Below are positions 56,126 to 64,000 of a stretch of 64,000 bases of DNA, piece by piece. Position 1 is the first letter of the stretch. The number at the start of each line of letters is the position of its first letter. This DNA comes from an uncultured bacterium (GTDB taxonomy: Bacteria > Bacillota > Clostridia > Oscillospirales > Oscillospiraceae). The position numbers and the translations under genes are program-made. Below the pieces are notes generated by a model that made no database searches, was not told where the DNA came from, and saw only the letters and a list, made by a program, of their open reading frames with translations. The stretch is from the NCBI GenBank assembly GCA_947073515.1, contig CAMTMC010000008.1, positions 1-64,000 on the forward strand. Direction: 5' to 3'.

Positions 56126-58186
56126 TCAACTGGAAAATCCAATAGGTCTTATCTGTTCCTTATCATACTGCTTAACGATATTTACATCCAAATCAACTTC
56201 CTGAAGCTCAAATAGCTTTTCTCGACCGATTTCTTCTTCCGCCGACTCTGAAATTCTGGTCGCCTGGCGGTTTACAGCTTGCTCGAACAGATTACGAACG
56301 AATCTACCGTTTCCAAATTCGTTTCGAGTACATACTTGCTTAAAAATTTGCTGTGCCTTGGCTTTTGCCTGTGACGTCATCACATACTGCTTATCCAGGA
56401 GCATTTTCTCTAATATTCCCATCAATTCATCTGAACCATAATCAGGAAAGTCAACGTGAAACGCTATTCTGCTTCGCAATCCCTCGTTTTTAGCAAGGAA
56501 TTCTTTCATCTTTCCAGGGTAACCAGCAAAGATAACAATAACATCTCCGCGCTTATTCTCCATTTCCTGGACAATGGTGTTGATTGCTTCGTCACCGTAG
56601 AGCCCGCCTCTATCCTCGACAAGCGAATACGCCTCGTCTATGAATAAAATTCCACCTTGAGCCTGACTGAATTTTTCCTTGACAATCTGTGCTGTCCACC
56701 CTACATATTTACCTACAAGGTCTGCCCTCCCACACTCGATAAAAGCTCCTGTTTTCAAGATGCCGTTCTCTTTGAGAATTTCTGCAAGCAGGCGAGCAAC
56801 CGTTGTTTTTGCTGTTCCAGGGTTACCTGTAAAAATCATATGTCTTGTAACGGCTTCCTTGGAATCATAATATTTGCTTCGTAGTTTCTGAATTTTGTAC
56901 GCAGCAATAATATCCTTTATTATTATTTTGATTTCTGACAGACCCACCATACTCTGCAACTCATCGAAAGCAGAGCCCTTTTTCTGAATGGCTTTGTCGA
57001 TTTGAAGAGTCTGGCTGTAGCTGTACGCGCTATAGACCCGATCTTTGAGACGAGCTTTCCTCCACTGGTTAAATTTGGTACGAACTTCTGTAGCTGAGTA
57101 AAACTTCCCCGGTTCAAAGACAACATCATTTTCAAAAAAACGTTGTATATTTGAGTCCACTAAAAGGGTTAAGAAATAAGCTAATGCCTGCCTTGCATTG
57201 CCAACGCCCTCTTGGATTTCGATGATATCCAGTTCTTCGTCAATTTTTCCTAAAAGCTGCTTGGCAAAACCCGGATGACTTGAATTCTCAACGAAAAAGA
57301 ACAGAATATTCCCGGAGAATTCTTTGATGTACTCTGCCAGCATATCGGATATCTGATGATACTGTGAGGCATACTCCTGCTCTGTCGCAACGTCTCCATT
57401 TAAAACAATTTCGACTACGGAATTTTGAGAGCACTTGAATAGTTTAGAAATATTGTCTTTGTCCCATCGTTTATCCTCAATAGCATCTATCTTTGTAATC
57501 CGGCGGCTCAGTAGTCTTTTGTTCAGATAGAGACAGTTTACTAAAAAGTCTATCATCTCATCGGCAATAATATCCGCCTTGACCGATAACTTGTAGTGTA
57601 CCGGAATGCCGAAAAAGAGCTTCTTTGAGTGCTTTCCACAGAAAATCCGATCTAATTCCTGCATCATAGAGCTGTCAGGCAATAGTTTTTTTGCGGCCGC
57701 TTTTGCTGATGCCTTATTTGTCACGGTGGACTCATAGGCCAAACGGTCTGAGACTTTATAACCATAATCATATTTTGTAAAATCTGTAAAAAACTGCTTA
57801 GTACACGCTTCCCTTACCCGTGTGTCATACATCTCATGGCGCTGTATCGCACGGTTGAAGTCGGTCACGGTGATTTCTTGGATCAGGGCCAATGTTATGT
57901 CCGTCTGGATGGGGAGGCGTTGCCAAGCCTGCTGAATATCAGTTTCAACTTCAATCGTGCCCTTTTCAGCACCCGATGGCGTATACGCCACATATGCGAG
58001 AATCGTCGATGGGGTGCTAATTTCTGCAATCTGCATCAAAAATGATTGCTGCTCCTCAAAGATATCCAAAAGGATGGTATTCAGGCGCTCAAGGCAGCTT
58101 GTCCGCCTTTTGAATACACTTCCTTCTTGCTCGTCGTCTTTAAAAACAGGAGAAGAAGAAACTACCTCGATATGATATATTATCAC
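56126..58186 (-). CDS. CbbX/SpoVK-type AAA+ ATPase with a large novel N-terminal region
   Basis: A 686-residue protein. The C-terminal third is a AAA+ module of the CbbX/SpoVK/EccA clade: Walker A GNPGTAKTT near residue 454, aromatic pore segment GKYVGWTA, Walker B GILFIDEAYSL, and an Arg-finger region EGLRSRI. The N-terminal ~430 residues are not recognised. It probably remodels or unfolds a partner protein. Start GTG at 58186 is favoured by AGGGGG; a TTG at 58225 is the ORF-track start. Base composition is AT-rich, unlike the chromosome. It sits between an unknown gene and the phosphoesterase gene. Confidence 0.8.
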   Translation of the reverse strand: MIIYHIEVVSSSPVFKDDEQEGSVFKRRTSCLERLNTILLDIFEEQQSFLMQIAEISTPSTILAYVAYTPSGAEKGTIEVETDIQQAWQRLPIQTDITLALIQEITVTDFNRAIQRHEMYDTRVREACTKQFFTDFTKYDYGYKVSDRLAYESTVTNKASAKAAAKKLLPDSSMMQELDRIFCGKHSKKLFFGIPVHYKLSVKADIIADEMIDFLVNCLYLNKRLLSRRITKIDAIEDKRWDKDNISKLFKCSQNSVVEIVLNGDVATEQEYASQYHQISDMLAEYIKEFSGNILFFFVENSSHPGFAKQLLGKIDEELDIIEIQEGVGNARQALAYFLTLLVDSNIQRFFENDVVFEPGKFYSATEVRTKFNQWRKARLKDRVYSAYSYSQTLQIDKAIQKKGSAFDELQSMVGLSEIKIIIKDIIAAYKIQKLRSKYYDSKEAVTRHMIFTGNPGTAKTTVARLLAEILKENGILKTGAFIECGRADLVGKYVGWTAQIVKEKFSQAQGGILFIDEAYSLVEDRGGLYGDEAINTIVQEMENKRGDVIVIFAGYPGKMKEFLAKNEGLRSRIAFHVDFPDYGSDELMGILEKMLLDKQYVMTSQAKAKAQQIFKQVCTRNEFGNGRFVRNLFEQAVNRQATRISESAEEEIGREKLFELQEVDLDVNIVKQYDKEQIRPIGFSS

Positions 58187-58218
58187 GTTAAGGAGCCCCC
58201 TTTTCTGCTGAAATCTGC

Positions 58219-58782
58219 TTACCAAAGGCCAAAATCTTTGTTATCCACGTATCCATCTTTTCTGAGCTGCTGAAGGTACAGCAGCGCGGTATTACAATCC
58301 CATATGCCACCCGCCTGCATGACAAGTGGGATATGCAAATCATAAAAATGCGCCAATGGAACATCAAAGAGCTGTGTGGCGATTTCTTCTGGATCGCTTT
58401 CAAGCATAGCTTCTTTAAAAATGAACTCGTAAGCTAAGTCCAAATTCTTTATATCGACCCAGAATCTGCCTAACGCTGACCCCCTGTAAAGCTCCCGGTT
58501 GGCCTCGTTGACAAGACCAAGAAAGTGCCCTGCGGTCTGCTCCGTTAAGATGCGCGGACTAGGGAAGAGGAGGGCCCGGACGGCATTTTCCTCGCACTGG
58601 ATGGACAGCTGGAGCGGAAGGGGCGGAGCCACGGGACTGTCCAGCTCGCTGAACAGGTGGAATCGCTCCCGTGGCGCGGCCAGGGAGATAATCTTTGGGG
58701 TGGAGCCCATCACTTGCAAGCCCAGCTCCGCGGATCTGCGCCTGACGATCTTCTCCAGCGTGTCAAGATTTTTCTCTTTCAT
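58219..58782 (-). CDS. Cargo protein of unknown function (187 residues)
   Basis: Only the second half of the ORF-track entry is real: the first 137 codons run antisense-like through the neighbouring gene in a different frame. GGGAGG precedes the ATG at 58782. The protein is soluble, with an alternating alpha/beta pattern (LVNEANRELYRGSALGRFWVD...LAYEFIFKEAML) reminiscent of YbjN/type III chaperone-like folds; that likeness is only by eye. It lies between another unknown gene (20-bp gap) and the AAA+ gene (32-bp gap). Confidence 0.65.
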   Translation of the reverse strand: MKEKNLDTLEKIVRRRSAELGLQVMGSTPKIISLAAPRERFHLFSELDSPVAPPLPLQLSIQCEENAVRALLFPSPRILTEQTAGHFLGLVNEANRELYRGSALGRFWVDIKNLDLAYEFIFKEAMLESDPEEIATQLFDVPLAHFYDLHIPLVMQAGGIWDCNTALLYLQQLRKDGYVDNKDFGLW

Positions 58783-58801
58783 GGGACGGCCTCCCTTCCC
58801 G

Positions 58802-59506
58802 TTAGGCTGTCCGCAGCGCAAGCAACTCCGCTCGCCGCCGCAGAATTGCAATGTAGTTGTCCAAGAGTTGGTCGAGCTGGATGTCTTTGGGGCTGTGCCT
58901 GCATGGGCTGCCAGTCCCAGCGAGGTCGAGGATGTTCCTCTGTTCAATAGTTTCAGCAGCGAAGAAAGGCTCCAAGTTCTCCTTGTGCAGCCAACTTTGC
59001 AGGGCTTCTTCATCCTGGGCATACGAAAACAAATCGTACAGGAAGTGAGGCATATAGTCGTAGTAAGGCTTGCCTCCCCGGAGAGTGTTCCAGCTGCGCT
59101 TGGGCAGCAGCATGACATTGAACCGCTGCTGGCCAAGCGCAAAAAGGGTGGATAGCTTCCGCGTGAGTTCCGAGTCCGGAAGGAAGTTGTCAATGCGTTC
59201 GATCATGTTGTTCAGGAAGCCTGTGTGATCCTTGAGCCCAATTCCTTTGGGCTTCAGTTCCGCGTAATCGAGCTCTCTCCACAGCTGCCAAGCCGGCGTG
59301 TCGAAGCAATTCAGCGTATATCGCAAGGGTAGCCAAAGCGATATTATTGTGTCTGCCTGGAGATTGCCTCCACTAAGGACGCAGTCAAGATCGTGAGTAC
59401 GACGGTATTCGTCGTCTCTCTTCCCGGCGTAATCGCGCCAATATTTTAGCTTCGCAATGATTGGCTCTAAGAAAGTAGCCCTTTCCCCAATATAATGGTA
59501 AGCCAT
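58802..59506 (-). CDS. Cargo protein of unknown function (234 residues)
   Basis: A soluble, largely helical protein rich in Trp, Tyr and Leu (FLEPIIAKLKYWRDYAG; DHTGFLNNMIERIDNFLP). I recognise no domain, signal or membrane segment. It is in the same minus-strand run as the AAA+ ATPase, so it may be a partner or sensor. GC content is closer to the chromosome than that of the ATPase gene, which hints that the cargo was assembled from more than one source. Confidence 0.65.
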   Translation of the reverse strand: MAYHYIGERATFLEPIIAKLKYWRDYAGKRDDEYRRTHDLDCVLSGGNLQADTIISLWLPLRYTLNCFDTPAWQLWRELDYAELKPKGIGLKDHTGFLNNMIERIDNFLPDSELTRKLSTLFALGQQRFNVMLLPKRSWNTLRGGKPYYDYMPHFLYDLFSYAQDEEALQSWLHKENLEPFFAAETIEQRNILDLAGTGSPCRHSPKDIQLDQLLDNYIAILRRRAELLALRTA

Positions 59507-59542
59507 TTTGTAAATTCCCTTATTATCTCAGATTGAATAGGT

Positions 59543-59905
59543 TCAACTTATCCGTTTATAAATGGTGATCTTCCCCTTTGTAGCTGAAACAACCTTAAAG
59601 CGAGGATCGCTACGAATCTTAGCGGACAGCTGCTTGGCCATAATCATTTTTTCGCTCCTAGAGAGAGAAGGCCACTCCTTATCCAGCAACGCTGAAACAA
59701 TGAACTGCCTATCTGGCTTAACCTCTTCTAAGACCTGAAACATCTTGGATATAAGTTCGTTGATTGGAAAGGTATTTTTTTTGCTGTCCAGAGAAAGCAT
59801 TACGCAATAATGCTGATAAGCAGAAAGGGAAAAACCCAATTTTTGCGCCTCTCGAGAAATAAGTTTGCAATCTTCGTCCGAATAGTTACTGTATATGCGT
59901 TTCAT
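59543..59905 (-). CDS. Small ribbon-helix-helix-like protein (first cargo gene)
   Basis: A 120-residue protein. Residues 1-45 resemble the RHH/mobilisation-protein N-terminus (DEDCKLISREAQKLGFSLSAYQHYCVML). The rest is a helical region followed by a short basic beta stretch ending IYKRIS. It may bind DNA and regulate the cargo operon that follows it. GGGGG precedes the ATG at 59905; the ORF-track start six codons earlier has no better site. Confidence 0.6.
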   Translation of the reverse strand: MKRIYSNYSDEDCKLISREAQKLGFSLSAYQHYCVMLSLDSKKNTFPINELISKMFQVLEEVKPDRQFIVSALLDKEWPSLSRSEKMIMAKQLSAKIRSDPRFKVVSATKGKITIYKRIS

Positions 59906-60025
59906 GATAAACGGCCCCCTCATTTGAAAAAGTAGGTGCTACAATACCTTGACATTGTAGCACCTACTATGTGACCTGTCAATACTCTTCTATGTGAAAA
60001 ACTTTTTGCATTTACGAAATGCTGT

Positions 60026-60151
60026 TTATCCTCGCTCGCATACGCCGACAGGCTGTCCTTCTTCAGAGGATACATTCAGGCACGGGAGATAGTAGTCGCC
60101 AATCAATTCATAACACAAACCATTATTCTTGTCAAAAATGTACTTGTCCAT
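60026..60151 (-). pseudogene. Truncated tnpV
   Basis: A 41-residue ORF too short for the track. Its start (KYIFDKNNGLCYELIGDYYLP) matches the N-terminus of TnpV, a small protein of clostridial transposons and integrative elements usually over 100 residues. It then stops (CERG) where the family continues into a helical basic region. GGAGG precedes the ATG. A marker that this end is mobile-element derived. Confidence 0.75.
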
Positions 60152-60449
60152 CTTGAAATCCTCCGCTATCATAATATTCGCACATACGTCTCAGTTCTCC
60201 GATTGCCACACGTTGTTATATCCTGTTGCGTGATTTTCTTGCCCTTGCTTTTGCCCTTATGGGCAACCAGGGTAAGGGTAAACTTGTGTGAAACCGAATA
60301 AAGGGATAAGGCGAACACACTGCGAAAAATCCATTGTTTTCAAGGCTTTCGGAGGATTTTATTGAAAACCTACGGTGAGCAATGACCGCTCATAAAATCG
60401 TAGTATTCAAATTCCTTTTTATCACACACCCCCACAATCTCATCACAAA

Positions 60450-60511
60450 AACAAAAAGGAATGACCCCTAACTGCCCGTTTCGTAATCCGTTGCAGCTAG
60501 GGGTCATTCCT
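60450..60511 (-). terminator. Terminator with 14-bp perfect stem and long loop
   Basis: AGGAATGACCCCTA (60457-60470) and TAGGGGTCATTCCT (60498-60511) enclose 27 nt. On the minus strand the stem is followed by TTTTTGTTTTTG. Confidence 0.8.
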
Positions 60512-60997
60512 GTTCATTCTTGTTATCTAACATCATTTTGGCTACCTCCGTTTCTACAAGATGCGTTTCGCCGCCTTCCCCGTCCAGCAACCTCTGAACC
60601 AATTCCTCGACTATCTCTTTTGTGGCCGTATTTACGGCTGTATATCCTCATACGTGAGGCCCTTTGAGTCGGATTGTTCGGTTTGCTTTCCGGTTGTGCC
60701 GCTGCACGCTCCCTGAATGCCGAGCCTGCTCAAGCTTCAAAATGAGATTCGCCGGGACTTCCATCACCACCGCTTGGGACCGACCTTCGCTCCGCCTGGC
60801 CGCCTCCGCGGCCCCGCTTCACACCACTCGCTTTGCTGTGATCTCCCACCGGGCTCTCCCTTTTCCCGATTTTCCCTGGCCTGTGGTTTTTGCCCTTCCT
60901 GACCTGGTCTTGGACTGTCTGATCCTTTTACCTCGCTTCTCGGCTTCAGGTGCTGGGGTATTTAGCTGTACATTGGACTCACCCTTTCCTTGGTTAT

Positions 60998-61026
60998 ACT
61001 TTACCACACTAGTACACTCTTGTCAA
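60998..61026 (-). promoter_or_regulatory. Promoter of the gene-poor transcript
   Basis: Minus strand TTGACA, 17-bp spacer, TAAAGT. With the terminator at 60450-60511 it defines a ~530-nt transcript without an intact normal-size ORF. Confidence 0.7.
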
Positions 61027-61142
61027 GAAGTTTTTCTTCGGTTTTCTACACAAATCATTTCCCGCTGTTTTAGACGCTTTGCATAAACCGGCGGGAGAAC
61101 TTGCAAAAACGCCCCTGGAGCGCTGCTCCAGGGGCGGCCTGT

Positions 61143-61832
61143 TCACATGTGTTCCGGCGGGGGGGCCGCCGCCAGCTCCCGCATCCAGCGGTAGAGGGGC
61201 ACCAGGGACTTCCACCCCTCCAGCACCTGCCCGGCCAGCTCCGGGCTGGTGAAGGCCCCCTCACAGCTGGGGTTCCGGGTCAGGCTGATCTGCTTGCGGT
61301 TGTACCAGGGGGAGAGCAGCGGCCCGGGGTCCCCCTTGGGGCGCTTGTACGCCTCCCCCTCCAGGTTGAACTCCCCCCGCTCCTCCACCGCCCGGACCAG
61401 CTTCTCCAGGGGCTTGGGGTCCCGGTCAATGCTGGCCCGGAGCTTGGCCATGGTCAGGGGGGCGGGGTCCCACACCCCCATGCCGTAGCTGTACCCCTCG
61501 GGGGAAATCTCAAACCACAGGCAGGGGATTGCGCAGTCCCGCTCCCCCGGCTTTCGCAGGGAGAACCACAGGTGGTCCTTGTAGGGCCCCCGGCCAAAGA
61601 GCCGCCGGGCGTCCCGGTAGATCCGGCTCACCTTCAGCTCCAGGCCCAGCTCGGGGTAGAGCTCCGTCATTTCCCGGGTAAGCCAGGCGGCCAGGGCCCG
61701 GGTAGGCCGGTCCACCAGCGCCAGGAACTCCTCCTTGTGGGCCAGGAACCAGCCCCGCTCGTTGTTGAAACGCAGGTTCCAGAGGAAGTCGATGGTCCCC
61801 TGGGTGTAGCCCTGAAATTCCATGCCGTCCAT
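61143..61832 (-). CDS. DUF2461 family protein
   Basis: A 229-residue protein matching DUF2461/TIGR02453: FLWNLRFNNERGWFLAHKEEF near the N-terminus and SRIYRDARRLFGRGPYKDHLW near residue 75. Function of the family is unknown. Its ATG follows the VanW-gene stop codon directly (TAAATG), so the two are translationally coupled. Confidence 0.88.
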   Translation of the reverse strand: MDGMEFQGYTQGTIDFLWNLRFNNERGWFLAHKEEFLALVDRPTRALAAWLTREMTELYPELGLELKVSRIYRDARRLFGRGPYKDHLWFSLRKPGERDCAIPCLWFEISPEGYSYGMGVWDPAPLTMAKLRASIDRDPKPLEKLVRAVEERGEFNLEGEAYKRPKGDPGPLLSPWYNRKQISLTRNPSCEGAFTSPELAGQVLEGWKSLVPLYRWMRELAAAPPPEHM

Positions 61833-63707
61833 TTATTGGGACCCCCCCGCCTCCGGGCCCGGGCGGGCATCAAGGCCGGGGTCAGGCCCCGGATCCTCCG
61901 GGGGCGTGACGGGGTTCTCCGGAACGCTGGGCTCCACCGGCGGGTCGTCGGGGGTTCCGGGGTTGGCAGGCTCCCCGGTCCCCGGGTCAATGGGGGTAAT
62001 CCCGGAATCACTGGGGGGTGTGGTGACCCCCGGGTCAACCGGGGAGGTGGTCCCTCCCGGCTGGGGAGGCGTGCCATTGGGCCAGGTGGCCGGGTCGCCG
62101 TCGGCGGGGTTATAGTGGTAGGTATTGGGCCGCATCTTGTACTTACTGCCGCCCATGTCCTGCTTGTCGATCTCGTTACCGTCCTTGTCGTAAATATAGC
62201 GGTAGGTGTGGGCGCTCCAGCCGGTATAGGCGTACTGCTCCCGGTCCAGCACCAGGGTGCCCTGGGGGACGCTGGGGTCGGGGGCATACACGGTGGTGGG
62301 GGCCACCCGGTCAAAGGTGCTGCTCTTGGGCACGGCGTAGATCCCCTCCGGGTTGGTGCCGTAGAGCTTCACGTTCAGGTACCGCTTGCCGTTGGAGTCG
62401 TAGCTGTTGGTGACGATCTTAACGGGGTAGTCGGTGTTGTTTTTAAAGCGGAAGTCCAGGCTGCCATAGAAAACCGTGGCGTCCATGCCCAGATCCACAT
62501 ATCCGGTGTTGAACTGGTGGCAGTGGCGCTCCACCACCTCCAGGTTGGTGTGGAGAACGGCGTAGTAGATGGTGGAGGAGGTCTGGCAGATGCCGCCCCC
62601 GATGTCGTCCACCGACTGACCCGCCTTGTAGATGGGGGCGTTTCTATACCCCTTGTCAGCGGAGCGGCTGCCGGTGGTGTTGTTGTAGGAGAACTCCTGG
62701 CCGGGCAGCAGGATCACGTTGTTGCACGCCTCGGCGGACAGTTTTACGTTATATTTCCGGTTGGAGGAGCCGGACACCCTTGTGGTGCCCTCCCCCAGCA
62801 GATCCCGGAAGAGCTTCCCCTCCAGGCTCTCCTTGGTGTCCTTGGGCTGGGTAACGGTCAGGGGGACAGAGAAGGTCTCCCCCTCGGCGGCCTGGGAATA
62901 GGCGGTCTCCAGGGCGGCCACGTCAAAGTCCACCCCCACTGTGTGGCCGGTGACCTCAAAGGTCTCCGGGTCCATCTGGGCGCTGACCGGCTCCACGTAC
63001 ACCGCCCGGTGGATGGCCTCGAAGTCGGGCCGCTCCGTCTGGCTCCGGGAGGCGGCCAGGACAACCCGCTTCTCCACCGGGCCGCCCCCGCCGCCCAGCG
63101 CCTCCTGGAACCCCTCCTGGAGGGCCTCCCTGGCGTCCTTCTCCACGGTGTCCCAGTCCACGGTGACCACCGGGGCGCCCTTGGTCATCACCAGCTTGTC
63201 GCCCTCCACCTGATAGCCGTGGTCCGCGGTGGAGCCGGCCACCGCCCGCTCCATCCGCTCCATCAGGTCCCGCAGGGCCGGCTCGTCCTCCGGCAATCCC
63301 ATGGGCACCTGGCTGGACATGCCCAGCATATGGCCCGCCAGCTGATAGCCGCTTTGGAGGAACTGCTCGTGGCCCAGGGCGAAGGCCTCCTCTACCAGGC
63401 CGGGCGTATACGTCAGCTGGCTGGCGTCCATGCTCTCCTCCAGCCCCTCATAGACCAAGGTGAGCTTGATGTCTCCCCCCCGCTGCTCAAAGGCGGTCCG
63501 GACGGCCGACTCGGCCTGGGCCAGCGTCAGGTTGGACACATCCACCCCAGCCACCGACACGTTGGGCAGAATGGTGTCCCGGCTGACAGCCCAGGCGCAC
63601 AGCCCCAGATAGGCCGCCGCCAGCGTGCCCGCCACCGCCCCGGTGATGATCCAGGGCAGCTTCTTGCCGCCGCCCTCTTCTTTTTTTTCTAGCCGCCGTC
63701 CTTCCAT
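61833..63707 (-). CDS. VanW-family cell-surface protein
   Basis: A 624-residue protein: short cytoplasmic basic N-terminus, one membrane helix (residues ~18-38), a peptidoglycan-binding-like PG_binding_4 region, the VanW domain with DIGGGICQTSSTIYYAVL near residue 300, a beta-rich stretch, and a ~75-residue Pro/Gly/Asp tail. VanW proteins occur in vancomycin-resistance clusters and widely in Clostridia, apparently in envelope maintenance; no van ligase genes are nearby. GGAGGG precedes the ATG at 63707; the ORF track starts 17 codons earlier. Confidence 0.88.
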   Translation of the reverse strand: MEGRRLEKKEEGGGKKLPWIITGAVAGTLAAAYLGLCAWAVSRDTILPNVSVAGVDVSNLTLAQAESAVRTAFEQRGGDIKLTLVYEGLEESMDASQLTYTPGLVEEAFALGHEQFLQSGYQLAGHMLGMSSQVPMGLPEDEPALRDLMERMERAVAGSTADHGYQVEGDKLVMTKGAPVVTVDWDTVEKDAREALQEGFQEALGGGGGPVEKRVVLAASRSQTERPDFEAIHRAVYVEPVSAQMDPETFEVTGHTVGVDFDVAALETAYSQAAEGETFSVPLTVTQPKDTKESLEGKLFRDLLGEGTTRVSGSSNRKYNVKLSAEACNNVILLPGQEFSYNNTTGSRSADKGYRNAPIYKAGQSVDDIGGGICQTSSTIYYAVLHTNLEVVERHCHQFNTGYVDLGMDATVFYGSLDFRFKNNTDYPVKIVTNSYDSNGKRYLNVKLYGTNPEGIYAVPKSSTFDRVAPTTVYAPDPSVPQGTLVLDREQYAYTGWSAHTYRYIYDKDGNEIDKQDMGGSKYKMRPNTYHYNPADGDPATWPNGTPPQPGGTTSPVDPGVTTPPSDSGITPIDPGTGEPANPGTPDDPPVEPSVPENPVTPPEDPGPDPGLDARPGPEAGGSQ

Positions 63708-63760
63708 TCCACTGATTCCCTCCTGCCGGCCCGGGGCCGGTTCTTTTGTACCAAGCATAT

Positions 63761-63789
63761 ATTATAGCATGCCCCCTCCGCCCTTACAA
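63761..63789 (-). promoter_or_regulatory. vanW-family gene promoter
   Basis: Minus strand TTGTAA, 17-bp spacer, TATAAT. Confidence 0.72.
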
Positions 63790-64000
63790 TTACAGAATAG
63801 TTACAATGCGGGGGGATTCCCCGCTAATTCCTGCCAGCCCGTCAAAACCCGCCATTTACTTTTTGGGGGAAATGGCCTATGATAGAGGCAGGCCGCCCTT
63901 TCCGCCGGCGGGCGCTGATCTCCGCTCCCGGCGGCGCCCGTCAGCCTCTCGGGGGCAGGGCCCGTTTCTTCATGGAATTTTAAGAAAAAATCAATTCCAT
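63790..64000. other. Right-edge intergenic sequence
   Basis: No gene is supported. A GC-rich stretch (GCCGGCGGGCGC...GCGCCCGTC) could fold; the window ends in AT-rich sequence. Confidence 0.4.

Larger units (their letters stand above)
59924..61142. other. Gene-poor right end of the integrative element
   Basis: About 1.2 kb with no intact gene of normal size. It holds a truncated tnpV, a 14-bp inverted-repeat terminator, and a promoter with only short or frame-broken ORFs between. ORF-track entries here on the plus strand have no ribosome binding site or family features. The element boundary probably lies in or near this stretch. Confidence 0.6.

Noticed and set aside
52402-60250. Attachment-site repeat TTGCCCTTGC near 52414 and 60230
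   Set aside because: Only about 10 bp match, in low-complexity pyrimidine-rich sequence, so it is too weak to call att sites without an empty-site comparison.
60664-61086. 140-codon plus-strand ORF in the element's right end
   Set aside because: No ribosome binding site or domain; promoter and terminator signals here point to minus-strand transcription.
61101-63692. 863-codon plus-strand ORF
   Set aside because: Antisense to the DUF2461 and VanW genes; low-complexity Gly/Val/His/Pro-rich translation typical of a GC-rich shadow frame.

Overview
The window looks like a chromosomal segment of a GC-rich member of the Clostridia, most likely Oscillospiraceae-type (Flavonifractor/Lawsonibacter/Intestinimonas-like). 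This is inferred from strong AGGAGG-type ribosome binding sites, two T-box leaders (ilv and thrS), an L10 ribosomal-protein leader, consensus sigma-A promoters, a TnpV fragment, and high-GC housekeeping genes interrupted by AT-richer accessory blocks. No rRNA, tRNA or CRISPR array was seen.

Layout. 0-5 kb: tail of a BlaR1/M56-like sensor protein, a truncated IS3-type orfA, an AraC regulator divergent from a GH13 glycosidase, a zinc-ribbon protein and a membrane XRE regulator. 5-13 kb: dipeptidase PepD, then a purine block (xpt, an NCS2 purine permease, a three-subunit molybdenum hydroxylase and a MocA-like cofactor transferase). A MITE separates the permease from the hydroxylase. 13-25 kb: a URO-D family protein and its divergent GntR regulator, then a long minus-strand operon oppB-oppC-oppD-oppF, M29 aminopeptidase, oligopeptide-binding lipoprotein, MATE exporter and cysteine desulfidase-like CyuA. 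It reads as peptide uptake, hydrolysis and cysteine breakdown.

25.7-31 kb: an AT-richer type I modification block (hsdM, hsdS, an FRG-domain gene, a second hsdS) with no hsdR. 31-37 kb: an operon of an AbgT-family transporter, SDR dehydrogenase, M28-type peptidase and ketopantoate-reductase-like protein. 37-46 kb: branched-chain amino acid biosynthesis. ilvD stands alone. ilvB-ilvN, a 50-residue membrane protein, a second ilvB-ilvN pair and ilvC lie behind a T-box with a probable Leu CUC specifier. A TRIC-channel gene with an apparently leaderless promoter sits between, ending in a second MITE. 46-52 kb: crotonase, macro-domain protein, rplJ-rplL with an L10 leader, a small XRE regulator, thrS behind a Thr T-box, and a HIT protein.

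52.4-61 kb: an integrative mobilizable element or its remnant. It has a tyrosine integrase, autoregulated XRE repressor, excisionase-like protein, MobC-like protein with oriT-like palindromes but no relaxase, then a minus-strand cargo (small DNA-binding-like protein, two unrecognised proteins, a CbbX/SpoVK-type AAA+ ATPase and a metallophosphoesterase) and a truncated tnpV. This cargo is the best candidate here for an undescribed system. 61-64 kb: a DUF2461 protein and a VanW-family cell-surface protein.
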